Assembly (NCBI GenBank): GCA_905614365.1
Contig: CAJQSO010000002.1
Coordinates: forward strand, 48,837 to 112,836
Length of the DNA: 64,000 nucleotides
Source of the DNA: an uncultured Candidatus Thioglobus sp.
GTDB taxonomy: Bacteria > Pseudomonadota > Gammaproteobacteria > PS1 > Pseudothioglobaceae
Direction of reading: 5' to 3'
The notes under the pieces are model-generated. The model searched no databases. It worked only from the letters and a program-made list of their open reading frames with translations, and had not been told where the DNA came from. Within the stretch, counting starts at the first letter, position 1, and each line of letters starts with the position of its first letter. Of the stretch, positions 9,193 through 20,533 are shown piece after piece. The position numbers and the translations under genes are program-made.

Positions 9193-11286
9193 TTACTTAT
9201 CAATTAAAGCCTTTCTAGAAAGCTTAATCCTACCTCGGTCTATCCCAAGAACTTTAACCTCAATTTCTTGACCCTCTTTAAGATGATCTTCAACCTTTTC
9301 AACTCTCTCATGAGCAATTTCAGATACATGAAGAAGTCCATCCTGATTAGGCATAATTGTAACAAAAGCGCCAAATTCGACTATTTTCGCTACCTTACCC
9401 ATATATACTTTATTCAATTCAGGAACTGCAGTTACATCTTTAACCATCTGAACTGCTTTTTCAAAGCTTTCAGTATCATTTGCAAAAACATTAACATTTC
9501 CTTCGTCATCAACATCTACGCTAGCGCCTGATTGAGCTACGATACCCCTGATAGTCTCACCACCCTTGCCAATGACATCACGAATTTTGTCAGTAGGGAT
9601 TTTAATAACTTTAGTCTTAGGAGCATTTTTTGACGCAGCATTAGGCTCAGAAATAACTTGGTTCATTTGACCAAGAATATTAAGTCTTGCTTCTTTAGCT
9701 TGCTTAAGTGCAATTGACATAATGTCTTCAGTGATACCATCAATCTTAATATCCATTTGAAGTGCGTTTATTCCTTTTGCTGTTCCAGCAACTTTAAAGT
9801 CCATATCTCCAAGATGATCTTCATCACCAAGAATATCAGTTAATACTGTAAAGCGATCTTCATCTTTAACAAGACCCATCGCAATACCTGCAACTGGAGC
9901 TTTAATTGGAACACCAGCGTCCATAAGTGACAGAGAAGAGCCACAAACACTCGCCATAGAGCTAGAGCCGTTAGACTCAGTTATTTCTGAAACGATACGG
10001 ATAGTATATGGAAACTCTTCAATACTTGGAAGGCAAGCTGCAATTCCTCTTCGAGCCAATCGACCATGACCGATTTCACGACGTTTGACGCCCATTACTC
10101 GACCTGTCTCACCTACACAGTATGGAGGGAAGTTGTAATGAAGCATGAAGTGGTCTTCTATACGATCATTTGATTCAAGTTTTTCAATAAGCTGTCCATC
10201 TCTTTTAGAGCCTAGAGTTGTAACAACAAGAGCTTGAGTTTCACCACGAGTGAAAAGTGCTGAACCATGCGTATTTTCTAATACGCCTGTTTCGATTGCA
10301 AGTTCACGAACAGTCGAGCTATCTCTTCCATCGATTCTTGGCTCACCTTTTAAAATACGCTCTCTAACAGTTGATTTTTCAATTTTTTTGATATAATTTT
10401 TAACGTCATCAGAGCTAGGTGAATCATCAGCATCAGTTATAAATTCTTCAAGGGCAGCGTCTTTAACTTCGCCCATTTTTTCATAACGCTCCATCTTATC
10501 AACAGTTTGATAAGCTTCAGAAATCTTACTTTCGAATTTAGATTTAATAGAAGACATTAGAGATTCATTTTCAGCTGGCGCTTCCCATACTCGAGGTAAA
10601 ACTCCAACTTCTTTAGCAAATTCAGCAACACTATCAATTACTACTTGAAACTTTTCATGTGCAAACATAACAGCTGCAAGCATTACATCTTCTGAAAGCT
10701 CACTTGCCTCAGACTCAACCATTAATACAGCGTCTTTAGTTCCAGCAACTACCATGTCAAGCTCTGAAGTTTTAAGTTCAGTGTATGTTGGGTTAATAAT
10801 GTAGCTTCCATCTTTGTAACCTACGCGAGCAGCACCAATTGGACCTTTAAAAGGAACTCCAGCAATTGCTAAAGCGGCAGAGGTTCCAAGCATTGCTAAG
10901 ATATCAGGATCTACATCTTTATTTGCAGAGATAACCTGAATCATAACTTGCACTTCATTCATGTAACCATTTGGAAATAATGGTCGAATAGGGCGGTCAA
11001 TTAAACGAGAAGTTAATGTTTCTTTTTCACTTGGACGTCCTTCTCTTTTAAGAAAGCCACCAGGAATTTTTCCAGCTGCATAAGTCTTTTCAATATAATC
11101 TACTGATAATGGGAAAAAAGATTGACCTGGTTTTGCATCCTTTGCTCCAACAACGCTCACTAACACTTGCGTATCATCCATGCTAGCTAATACAGCTCCA
11201 TGAGATTGTCGTGCGATTCTTCCTGTTTCAAATGTAATTTGACTATTGCCAAACGTAAAACTTTTTTGAACTATATTCATGTCCAT
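9193..11286 (-). CDS. pnp: Polyribonucleotide nucleotidyltransferase (PNPase)
   Basis: 697 aa; two RNase PH domains, KH ([20 protein letters not shown]) and S1 domain. Confidence 0.97.
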   Translation of the reverse strand: MDMNIVQKSFTFGNSQITFETGRIARQSHGAVLASMDDTQVLVSVVGAKDAKPGQSFFPLSVDYIEKTYAAGKIPGGFLKREGRPSEKETLTSRLIDRPIRPLFPNGYMNEVQVMIQVISANKDVDPDILAMLGTSAALAIAGVPFKGPIGAARVGYKDGSYIINPTYTELKTSELDMVVAGTKDAVLMVESEASELSEDVMLAAVMFAHEKFQVVIDSVAEFAKEVGVLPRVWEAPAENESLMSSIKSKFESKISEAYQTVDKMERYEKMGEVKDAALEEFITDADDSPSSDDVKNYIKKIEKSTVRERILKGEPRIDGRDSSTVRELAIETGVLENTHGSALFTRGETQALVVTTLGSKRDGQLIEKLESNDRIEDHFMLHYNFPPYCVGETGRVMGVKRREIGHGRLARRGIAACLPSIEEFPYTIRIVSEITESNGSSSMASVCGSSLSLMDAGVPIKAPVAGIAMGLVKDEDRFTVLTDILGDEDHLGDMDFKVAGTAKGINALQMDIKIDGITEDIMSIALKQAKEARLNILGQMNQVISEPNAASKNAPKTKVIKIPTDKIRDVIGKGGETIRGIVAQSGASVDVDDEGNVNVFANDTESFEKAVQMVKDVTAVPELNKVYMGKVAKIVEFGAFVTIMPNQDGLLHVSEIAHERVEKVEDHLKEGQEIEVKVLGIDRGRIKLSRKALIDK

Positions 11287-11315
11287 TGCGTTACTCCAAT
11301 AAAATAAAAAATGTT

Positions 11316-11459
11316 TTATGGTTTAACGTAATAAGCTTTATTTAAAACATACCCAATAGGTACGCTTGAGATAAAACTTACCAAAATCCATAAAACAGTT
11401 GAATTATCCCCTAATTTTTTTTCCCAAATGTACTAAATTTGCCTGTTCTCATTAGGCAT
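11316..11459 (-). pseudogene. Possible small membrane ORF interrupted by in-frame TAG (11433-11435)
   Basis: Reverse-strand translation [46 protein letters not shown]; the downstream part reads like a single-TM protein. Confidence 0.3.
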
Positions 11460-11514
11460 TAATGGCTTTATAGGCTTTAAGTAGTTAAGGGTTTTTTTTA
11501 AAAATTGGTTAGTT

Positions 11515-12621
11515 TTATTGGGACTTCTCTATGAGAGATAATGATGTAAGTCGTTCTGCTAGGACTTTATTTTTATTATCTAGTTTAAGCTTTCTTGTAT
11601 TGGAAAAGCTAATAACTAAATCATCATCTATGCCCCTAGAATTAAAGACTTCACCATTAATAAACACTCTCAACTCTTTATTAATAAATTGATATGCTAC
11701 TTTGCATATTGGATGAAGATGATATAAATCAAATTTTTCGATCTCTTCTTTAGGATAATAAGCTCTGACTTCATTAAATTTTTTTTCATCCTCAGGGTCA
11801 AGTTTGGTTACAAAGCAGCCAAAGAAGTCCTCAGGCAGCTCATTAATGCTTAAAAGTCTTTTTGACTGGTCAATTGCTGATTGAGGAATTTCTGCAGGAT
11901 TAATATTTACTTCCCATACTGGGTCTTTAAGATAAACATCACTCTTATTATTAGGTAATTCAAGTGCACTCAGCATTTCATTATTTAAGTAAGATCTATA
12001 GCCAATTGAGAGTGTTATGCACTCATCATCAAGACTTATGCCATGATGAGCAACTTGCGGGGGTATATATACGATATCACCTGGTCTAGCCTCCCAAGTT
12101 GATTCTGTAATGAATTTTTCCATTATTCGAAGTGGAGTATCTTTTAAGTAATTTTCAGGGTTGCAATTACTTGTGCTTGTTATCCATTGCCGCCTTCCCA
12201 AACCTTGAAGTAAAAATACATCATAATGATCATAATGAGGGCCAACACTACCATCTAATGCTGCAAAGGATATCATTACGTCATCAAAGCGCCATCTAGG
12301 AATAAAATCAAACTCACTAATAAGTTGATGGACTTCATCTATATATCTATCAACCCCTTGCACTAAAAGAGTCCACTTATTATTTGGAAGCCCCTCAAAG
12401 ATTTTGTCATCAAATGGTCCTTCTTCTAAATTCCATTTATTCATTAAAGTTGATCCAGTTACAATTCTAGATTCAAACTCTTCTTCACAAGACAGTCCTG
12501 CAAGTTCATCAGGAGATAAAGGACTAATAAATTTTGGAAGGGCGTTTTTAATTAATAGTGGTTTTTTTTGCCAATACTCTTCTAGAAACTGTTGTTTAGA
12601 AATGTGACCGAAATGAATCAT
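11515..12621 (-). CDS. roxA: Cupin/JmjC-type ribosomal protein L16 arginine hydroxylase-like protein
   Basis: FLEEYWQKKPLLIKNALP, HYDHYDVFLLQGLGRRQW, PGDIVYIPPQVAHHG. Confidence 0.85.
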   Translation of the reverse strand: MIHFGHISKQQFLEEYWQKKPLLIKNALPKFISPLSPDELAGLSCEEEFESRIVTGSTLMNKWNLEEGPFDDKIFEGLPNNKWTLLVQGVDRYIDEVHQLISEFDFIPRWRFDDVMISFAALDGSVGPHYDHYDVFLLQGLGRRQWITSTSNCNPENYLKDTPLRIMEKFITESTWEARPGDIVYIPPQVAHHGISLDDECITLSIGYRSYLNNEMLSALELPNNKSDVYLKDPVWEVNINPAEIPQSAIDQSKRLLSINELPEDFFGCFVTKLDPEDEKKFNEVRAYYPKEEIEKFDLYHLHPICKVAYQFINKELRVFINGEVFNSRGIDDDLVISFSNTRKLKLDNKNKVLAERLTSLSLIEKSQ

Positions 12622-12737
12622 TACGTTCCTATTAAATTATTGATTGATTATCTATTAACATAAAGCTTAAATACAACAAATTATCTTTATTGGTTATATA
12701 TATAATTATTTTATAATTAAAATTAACCACTTAGCTT

Positions 12738-13532
12738 GTGATGATTAATAAAAATAAATTATCTAATGTTATCAATATTGATAAACATCCAATTAAAGAT
12801 TCTACTTATAGATCTGAGTGTAGAAGAAAATTAGATAACGATGGGGTTCTCGTTCTTGAGGATTTTCTTTCAAAAGATACAATTAAAAGTATTCTTAAAG
12901 AGGCTAATAAACAGGAAGATTTGGCTTATTACTGCGTAAACAAACATAATGTGTATTTAGAGCCTTTAGATTCAAGCTTCCAAAAAAGTCATCCACGAAA
13001 TAAAACCGTAGTATCTTCGAAAGGCTGTATTACAGATAATCAAGTTCCAAGTGATTCTTCTTTAAGGTTTCTTTACAATTCAAATTTTTTTAAAGAATTT
13101 CTCTGTGAAGTTTTAAATGAAGAATTCCTTTATAAATATGATGACGAGTTATCATCAATAAATATCCATTATGCTAAAGAGGGCCAGGAGCTTGGATGGC
13201 ACTTTGATAACTCTTCATTTGCGATTACATTGTTAGTACAAAAGCCCATATCTGGTGGCAGGTTTGAGTATATTCGTGATTTTAGAAACTCATCTATTAA
13301 TGAAAATAACTATGATCAAGTTTCGGATTTATTAAATAACAAATGCACTCCTAAAAGATTAAAAATGGAAAATGGTTCACTTGTTTTATTTCGAGGCAAA
13401 AATGCTATTCACCGAGTAACTCCAACAGAGGGTTATTTAACAAGGGTTTTGTCAGTTTTAGCATACAATTCTGAGCCTAATGTGAAACTTTCGGAGTCAG
13501 CAAGAATGACATTTTTTGGAAAACTATATTAA
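12738..13532 (+). CDS. Fe(II)/2-oxoglutarate-dependent oxygenase, HalD/ArpA-like
   Basis: 264 aa; GWHFDNSSFAITLLVQKPISGGRFEYIRDFR (HxD), LVLFRGKNAIHRVTP (distal His), TRVLSVLAY (Arg for 2OG). Confidence 0.7.
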   Translation: MMINKNKLSNVINIDKHPIKDSTYRSECRRKLDNDGVLVLEDFLSKDTIKSILKEANKQEDLAYYCVNKHNVYLEPLDSSFQKSHPRNKTVVSSKGCITDNQVPSDSSLRFLYNSNFFKEFLCEVLNEEFLYKYDDELSSINIHYAKEGQELGWHFDNSSFAITLLVQKPISGGRFEYIRDFRNSSINENNYDQVSDLLNNKCTPKRLKMENGSLVLFRGKNAIHRVTPTEGYLTRVLSVLAYNSEPNVKLSESARMTFFGKLY

Positions 13533-13537
13533 TTATT

Positions 13538-14209
13538 ATGAGTAAGAATCAAAAAGATTTAAAGCTGCAGGATAATTTTGATCCCTCTAAAAGTAAAAAT
13601 AAAGACAACCTTTTAGGTGTCTATAAAAGTCAAAATGAAGATGAGCTTATAAGTGCCTATAAAGATTGGGCCTTAGTATATGATAAGGATAATGATGATG
13701 TATTAGGTACAGTATCCCAGCCTAATTCTGTTAAGATTTTTCATGAATACCTAAAAGATAGTAAGCTTAAGATAATAGATGTGGGTTGTGGCACTGGGTT
13801 GGTTGGACTAGAGCTTAAAAACCTTGGTTTTTCAAATTTTGATGGAATTGATATCTCTCAAGAAATGATTGATGTTGCTCAAGGCAGGGGGTACAACTCC
13901 CTTTTTCTAGGAAATTTAAATAAATCACTCCCTATTGGGTCTAATAGTTATGATGCAGCACTTTGTGTTGGAGTCTTTACTCATGGACACGTTGGTCCAG
14001 AAAGGTTTTCTGAGTTAGTTAGAATTGTTAAACCAGAAGGCATCATTTGTTTTACAATTAATGAAAATGTTTATGAGTCACAAGGCTTTGATGTTGCAAT
14101 TAAGCATCTAGAGTCTCTAAATATTTGGAAGGTTTTAAATATAAGAAAGCATGACTATATGGTTAAAAAGAATGTTAAAGGTATTTATTGTGTTGTTAAA
14201 GTAACTTAA
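13538..14209 (+). CDS. Class I SAM-dependent methyltransferase
   Basis: 223 aa; IIDVGCGTGLVGLELKNLGFSNFDGIDISQEMIDVA, SYDAALCVGVF. Confidence 0.9.
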   Translation: MSKNQKDLKLQDNFDPSKSKNKDNLLGVYKSQNEDELISAYKDWALVYDKDNDDVLGTVSQPNSVKIFHEYLKDSKLKIIDVGCGTGLVGLELKNLGFSNFDGIDISQEMIDVAQGRGYNSLFLGNLNKSLPIGSNSYDAALCVGVFTHGHVGPERFSELVRIVKPEGIICFTINENVYESQGFDVAIKHLESLNIWKVLNIRKHDYMVKKNVKGIYCVVKVT

Positions 14210-14268
14210 CTACAATGAGCTTATTTAATTAAAATACACTCTTTTTAATCATTTATAGTAATTCAATA

Positions 14269-14580
14269 ATGAAAAAGACATTTGAATTGGTCCATCCTAA
14301 AATTAAGCCCGCTAGACTTATTGAAGCAGCTAGACGTGACGTTAAAAAATATTTAAAAAGAGAGAATAGAAAATCTCTTCCTGATGATTTTGATTGTTGG
14401 AATTTTGATTGTAAGTTTGGCCCTTCTGTTGAAAAGGCTGAGGTTATTTTATCTTCTGAGATAAGTAAGTGTATCAGTGAAGCAGAAGCTGAAAATCTCA
14501 AATCATTTTATTTAGAGATTATTGCCAAGCCAGGCCATAAGAAAGATTTTGCTAAACTTAAGGCCTTAGACGAAGAGTAA
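14269..14580 (+). CDS. DUF6172-like conserved protein
   Basis: 103 aa; MKKTFELVHPKIKPARLIEAARRDVKKYLKRERRK-like, DFDCWNFDCKFG, AKPGHKK. Confidence 0.6.
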   Translation: MKKTFELVHPKIKPARLIEAARRDVKKYLKRENRKSLPDDFDCWNFDCKFGPSVEKAEVILSSEISKCISEAEAENLKSFYLEIIAKPGHKKDFAKLKALDEE

Positions 14581-14590
14581 AAAATTAACT

Positions 14591-16051
<1,461 letters not shown>

Positions 16052-16068
16052 CTAGTTCTCCTAATTTT

Positions 16069-16719
16069 TTAGTACCGTCTTCTATTAAGAAGACCAGGGA
16101 TAATAAATCCAATAATCATTCCAAAGAAAAGTACTATTGCACCAACTATAAACCAATTTCTAGAGCTGGTATCTTTTTGAATTTGAGTATTATTTTCTGC
16201 CAATTGTAGCTCTGTTTTCAGCTGAAGTTTCTCTTGAATATGTTTTTCATTTTCGTGCTCTAACTTTAAGGCATCTTGATAAATTTGCTCAATATGTTCT
16301 TTTTCAGCCTGCGATTTTGAGCTTTGAATTACTAAGTCTGTATTTTCTTGCTTTAAGGTTGAAAGTTCACTCTCTAACACTTCTTTTTCACTAGTAAGTT
16401 TTGATATTAATAGTTTATTAGCATTATAACTTCTTGTAAGTTTTTTTAGCTCTTCACGGGCAGGAGGCTCATTTGAAATATAAAATGATTTAATCCATCC
16501 AATAGTTTCATCAAACTGAACTTGAGCCCATCCATCTTCAGTGCTTTGCAATAAAGAAAGCTCAGTTCCAGATGGAAGTAGACGAATTATATTTTGTCCA
16601 AAGTTTTGATCAGCTCGAATAGGGATATCTAGTTGGTCAGTAATATAGACAAAAGATTCTGCGCTAACTTTAAAAGTTAGAAGAATGAGAGTTAATATTA
16701 TTACTTTATATTTATTCAT
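16069..16719 (-). CDS. SH3-domain, coiled-coil, C-terminal TM protein (TIGR04211/YgiM-like)
   Basis: Signal peptide, SH3 domain (YITDQLDIPIRADQNFGQNIIRLLPSGTELSLL), coiled coil, C-terminal TM and RRRY. Confidence 0.8.
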   Translation of the reverse strand: MNKYKVIILTLILLTFKVSAESFVYITDQLDIPIRADQNFGQNIIRLLPSGTELSLLQSTEDGWAQVQFDETIGWIKSFYISNEPPAREELKKLTRSYNANKLLISKLTSEKEVLESELSTLKQENTDLVIQSSKSQAEKEHIEQIYQDALKLEHENEKHIQEKLQLKTELQLAENNTQIQKDTSSRNWFIVGAIVLFFGMIIGFIIPGLLNRRRY

Positions 16720-16800
16720 ATTTGATTTTATCAGTATTCTATCGTTATCAAATTCCTAAAAATGTTTTTTCCATGATTTTTCAATGAATTACATTGTATT

Positions 16801-19548
16801 TCATAGTAAAGAAATTTTTGTAAGTTGTGACTCCATATCTTGCAATGCCTTTTCAACAGTTGCTAGTTTGTCCTGCTCTTTTTTAACTACAGCTTCAGGC
16901 GCACCACTTAAAAATTTCTTATTATTTAGTTTTCCTGAGAATTGAGCTTTAAGTTTTATTAATTTATCAATTTCTTTATTAAGTCTATCTTTTTCTGAAT
17001 TTTTATCAATAAGACCGGCTAGAGGAATTAAAATTTTCATTTCTCCCACTAGTGCAATTGCAGACTCAGGCTCTTCTTCATTTATCTCTAATAGTTCAAT
17101 ACTAGCTAGCTTAGCTAGGGTAAAGATGATTGATTTATTGTTTTCAATATAATTCTTATCTTTAGAATTAAAGCTCTTTATAAAGCATTGCAAAGGCTTT
17201 CCAGGAGAAATATTCATTTCACCTCTAATTTTTCTAATTCCCAATATAAATTCTTTAAGCCATTCAATCTCAGATTCTGCCTCGTTATTAAAAAGAGCTT
17301 CTTCAGGCTCAGGAAACGCTTGAGAAATAAGTTTTTCATCAGAGCTGCTTTCAAGTTTTTGAGATTGTTCAAAAATTTCTTCTGTAATAAAAGGGATGAT
17401 CGGATGAAGTAAAACTAAAGTTTCTGATAAAACTTTCAAAAGAGTTGCTTCACAGCCTTGTTTTGTTTTGCTATTCTCTAATAATGGTTTTGAAAGTTCT
17501 AAATACCAGTCACAATAGTCATGCCAAACAAATTCATATAAAGTTTGACTCATCAAATCTAGTCGATAATCAGCCAAATGTTTTTCAACTTCAATTTTTG
17601 TATGCTGGAGCCTGGATAGTATCCATTTATCTTGGCTAGATAACTCAGCGTTAACATTAATTGATTTAGACTCAAGGTTTATTAGGACAAATCGTGAGGC
17701 ATTCCAAAGTTTATTACAAAAGTTTCGATAGCCTTCAACTCTTTTTAAATCAAATTTAATATCTCGACCAAATGATGCAAGAGCAGCGAAAGTAAAACGT
17801 ATTGCATCAGTTCCAAATGCAGGAATCCCATCAGGAAATTCTTTTTTAGTTTGTTTTTGAATTTTTTCAGCTAATTTTGGCTGCATCATTCCTTGAGTTC
17901 TTTTCTCAAGAAGATCATTAAGTGAAATGCCGTCAATTAAATCAATTGGGTCCAAAACATTTCCCTTAGATTTGCTCATTTTTTGACCATTACCATCTTT
18001 AATAAGACCAGTAATATAAATATCTTTAAAGGGTACATCTTTAGCAAATTTTAGCCCAAACATAATCATACGAGCTACCCAGAAAAATATGATGTCAAAA
18101 CCGGTAACAAGAACGCTAGTTGGATAGAAGCGAGATAATTCAGGTGTCTTTTCTGGCCATCCTAGAGTTGAAAAGGGCCATAATGCAGAAGAGAACCAAG
18201 TGTCTAAAACATCCTCATCTTGAACTAAATCAACTCCAACTCCAGCTTGCGCTTGAGCTTCTTCAAGATTATTTGCTACATAAAACTTACCTTCCTTGTC
18301 ATACCAAGCAGGTATTCTATGCCCCCACCAAATCTGACGTGAAATACACCAATCTTCGATATTCTCCATCCAGTTGAAATAAGTCTTATTCCAGTTTTCA
18401 GGAACAAATCGAATGTCACCATTTTTTACAGCATCTATAGCTGGACCAGCTAATGGCTTAACTTTGACAAACCATTGGTCTGTCATGTACGGCTCAATAA
18501 TACTATTTGTTCTATCACCCCTAGGAACCATAAGGGTATGAGGATCAATCTTTTCTATTAAATTTTGACTTTCAAGGTCTTTAATAGCCTCTTTACGTGC
18601 ATCAAAACGATCAAGCCCTTGATACTTAGCAGGCGCGTTAATGTTTATACTGGCATTATCAGTTAATATATTTATAATCTCAAGATTATGTCTTTCTCCA
18701 ATTTCATAGTCATTAAAGTCATGAGCAGGAGTAATTTTTACGCAACCAGTTCCAAATTCCATGTCCACATAGTCGTCTGCAATAATTGGGATTTTTCTGT
18801 TGGAAAGAGGAAGGTCTATAAACTTTCCAATGAGGTGTAGGTAGCGAGGGTCCTCTGGATGAACTGCAACTGCTGTATCTCCAAACATAGTCTCTGGCCT
18901 CGTTGTGGCAACAACCAAGACCTCGTCTGAGTCGGCAACTTGATATCTGATATGCCATAAAAACCCTTGCTCCTCAGTACTAATAACTTCTAGGTCAGAT
19001 ACTGCAGTTAAAAGAACAGGGTCCCAGTTAACAAGCCTTTTTCCACGGTAGATTAAGCCTTCATTATAAAGATCAATAAATACTTTTTGAACAGCCTTAG
19101 ATAGAGGCTCATCCATTGTAAAGCGCTCTCTCTCCCAATCAACCGAGGCCCCTAGTCGCCTCATCTGAGAAGTTATAGTGCCGCCAGATTTAGACTTCCA
19201 ATCCCAGACTTTTTCTGTAAATTTCTCACGGCCCAAGTCGTGTCTAGAAATATTCTCAAGTCCAAGCTGCCTTTCAACAACCATTTGAGTTGCAATGCCT
19301 GCATGATCTGTACCAGGCTGCCATAGGGTTTGCTTACCTTTACTTCGATTATATCGAGTGTAAACATCCATGATTGTATGCTGAAAAGCATGACCCATAT
19401 GAAGGCTACCAGTTACGTTGGGAGGAGGAAGAACAATACTGTACGAATCTTTACTAGCTGAATTTGCTTTTGAAGAGAAGAGGTCACCTTGTTCCCATAA
19501 ATCGCGATATTTTTGTTCGATTAGCTCTGGGTTGTATGTTTTTTCCAT
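16801..19548 (-). CDS. valS: Valyl-tRNA synthetase
   Basis: 915 aa; [16 protein letters not shown] (HIGH-type), [12 protein letters not shown]. Confidence 0.97.
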   Translation of the reverse strand: MEKTYNPELIEQKYRDLWEQGDLFSSKANSASKDSYSIVLPPPNVTGSLHMGHAFQHTIMDVYTRYNRSKGKQTLWQPGTDHAGIATQMVVERQLGLENISRHDLGREKFTEKVWDWKSKSGGTITSQMRRLGASVDWERERFTMDEPLSKAVQKVFIDLYNEGLIYRGKRLVNWDPVLLTAVSDLEVISTEEQGFLWHIRYQVADSDEVLVVATTRPETMFGDTAVAVHPEDPRYLHLIGKFIDLPLSNRKIPIIADDYVDMEFGTGCVKITPAHDFNDYEIGERHNLEIINILTDNASININAPAKYQGLDRFDARKEAIKDLESQNLIEKIDPHTLMVPRGDRTNSIIEPYMTDQWFVKVKPLAGPAIDAVKNGDIRFVPENWNKTYFNWMENIEDWCISRQIWWGHRIPAWYDKEGKFYVANNLEEAQAQAGVGVDLVQDEDVLDTWFSSALWPFSTLGWPEKTPELSRFYPTSVLVTGFDIIFFWVARMIMFGLKFAKDVPFKDIYITGLIKDGNGQKMSKSKGNVLDPIDLIDGISLNDLLEKRTQGMMQPKLAEKIQKQTKKEFPDGIPAFGTDAIRFTFAALASFGRDIKFDLKRVEGYRNFCNKLWNASRFVLINLESKSINVNAELSSQDKWILSRLQHTKIEVEKHLADYRLDLMSQTLYEFVWHDYCDWYLELSKPLLENSKTKQGCEATLLKVLSETLVLLHPIIPFITEEIFEQSQKLESSSDEKLISQAFPEPEEALFNNEAESEIEWLKEFILGIRKIRGEMNISPGKPLQCFIKSFNSKDKNYIENNKSIIFTLAKLASIELLEINEEEPESAIALVGEMKILIPLAGLIDKNSEKDRLNKEIDKLIKLKAQFSGKLNNKKFLSGAPEAVVKKEQDKLATVEKALQDMESQLTKISLL

Positions 19549-19622
19549 GAAGGCGAAGTGTCAGATATAACTGACGTATTATACAATAATTACTTAAGTC
19601 AAGATAAGGCTTTAAGAGCTAG

Positions 19623-20207
19623 TTAATCGTAATCTTTTCGACCTGAAAGAGCATGTGCAATTGTATTGATATCTGTGTATTCAAGCTCACCTCCGAGTGG
19701 AATTCCATGAGCAATTCTAGTTGTTTTTACTTGATATTTTTTAGCTAAATTATGAATATAATGAGCAGTAACTTCTCCTTCAATTGTTGCATTAGTAGCT
19801 AAAATTATTTCACTAATATCACTTTTGCTAAGCAGCTCTTCTAACTCGTTTAATCCTAATTCAGCTGCTCCAATTCCATCAATTGGTGAAAGATAACCAC
19901 TAAGAACAAAGTACTTTCCAGTATAGACACCACTTTGCTCAATAACATGAATATCTGATGGGGTTTCAACAACACACAGTTGAGTATTATCTCGTGAAAT
20001 ATTAGAGCAGATTTCACAAATATTTTTTTCAGTTAAAGTCCTACATTTTTCACAGTTTTTAACATTCTCCATTGCATCTATAAGAGCTTTAGCAATTTCT
20101 AGCCCCCCTGGTCTATCTCTTTCTAAGAGATGATAGATAAATCTTTGGGCTGTCTTAGATCCAACACCTGGTAATTTGCTAAACGCTTTGTTAAGTTTTT
20201 CAATCAT
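19623..20207 (-). CDS. recR: Recombination mediator protein RecR
   Basis: 194 aa; KLPGVGSKTAQRFIYHLL, CEKCRTLTEKNICEIC zinc finger, TOPRIM. Confidence 0.95.
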   Translation of the reverse strand: MIEKLNKAFSKLPGVGSKTAQRFIYHLLERDRPGGLEIAKALIDAMENVKNCEKCRTLTEKNICEICSNISRDNTQLCVVETPSDIHVIEQSGVYTGKYFVLSGYLSPIDGIGAAELGLNELEELLSKSDISEIILATNATIEGEVTAHYIHNLAKKYQVKTTRIAHGIPLGGELEYTDINTIAHALSGRKDYD

Positions 20208-20227
20208 AGTTGGTATTTAGTTGATAG

Positions 20228-20533
20228 CTAAAAAGGAAGATTCAAGCCGCCAGTAACATTTTTCATTTTATCTTTAGACGCACTATTTATTTTTGAAGAT
20301 GCATCATTAACAGCTAACATAATTAAATCTTCCAGTATTTCTTTGTCTAATAATAGTGAATCATCTATATTAATGTTAGTAACTTTATACTCTCCATTTA
20401 ATGTAATTTTAATCGAGCCAGATGCTGAAATACCCTCACAGGTGAGAAGTTTAATTTCTTCTTGTGCAATCTCCATGTCTTCTTGCATTTGTTTTGCTTT
20501 TTGCATCATCCCTGCCATACCACCCTTAAACAT
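20228..20533 (-). CDS. YbaB/EbfC family nucleoid-associated protein
   Basis: 101 aa; MMQKAKQMQEDMEIAQEEI; located between dnaX and recR as usual. Confidence 0.92.
   Translation of the reverse strand: MFKGGMAGMMQKAKQMQEDMEIAQEEIKLLTCEGISASGSIKITLNGEYKVTNINIDDSLLLDKEILEDLIMLAVNDASSKINSASKDKMKNVTGGLNLPF

Noticed and set aside
18719-18958. Antisense/out-of-frame ORFs listed in the track (e.g. 785-988, 1910-2146, 5611-5823, 18719-18958, 27726-28238, 29297-29617, 49737-50099)
   Set aside because: They lie entirely or almost entirely inside well-supported coding genes, have low-complexity or implausible translations and no RBS or family signature; treated as spurious open frames.
19560-19575. GTCAG-ATATAA-CTGAC hairpin in the valS leader
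   Set aside because: Only 5 bp with no accompanying T-box-like or other recognisable elements; likely chance.
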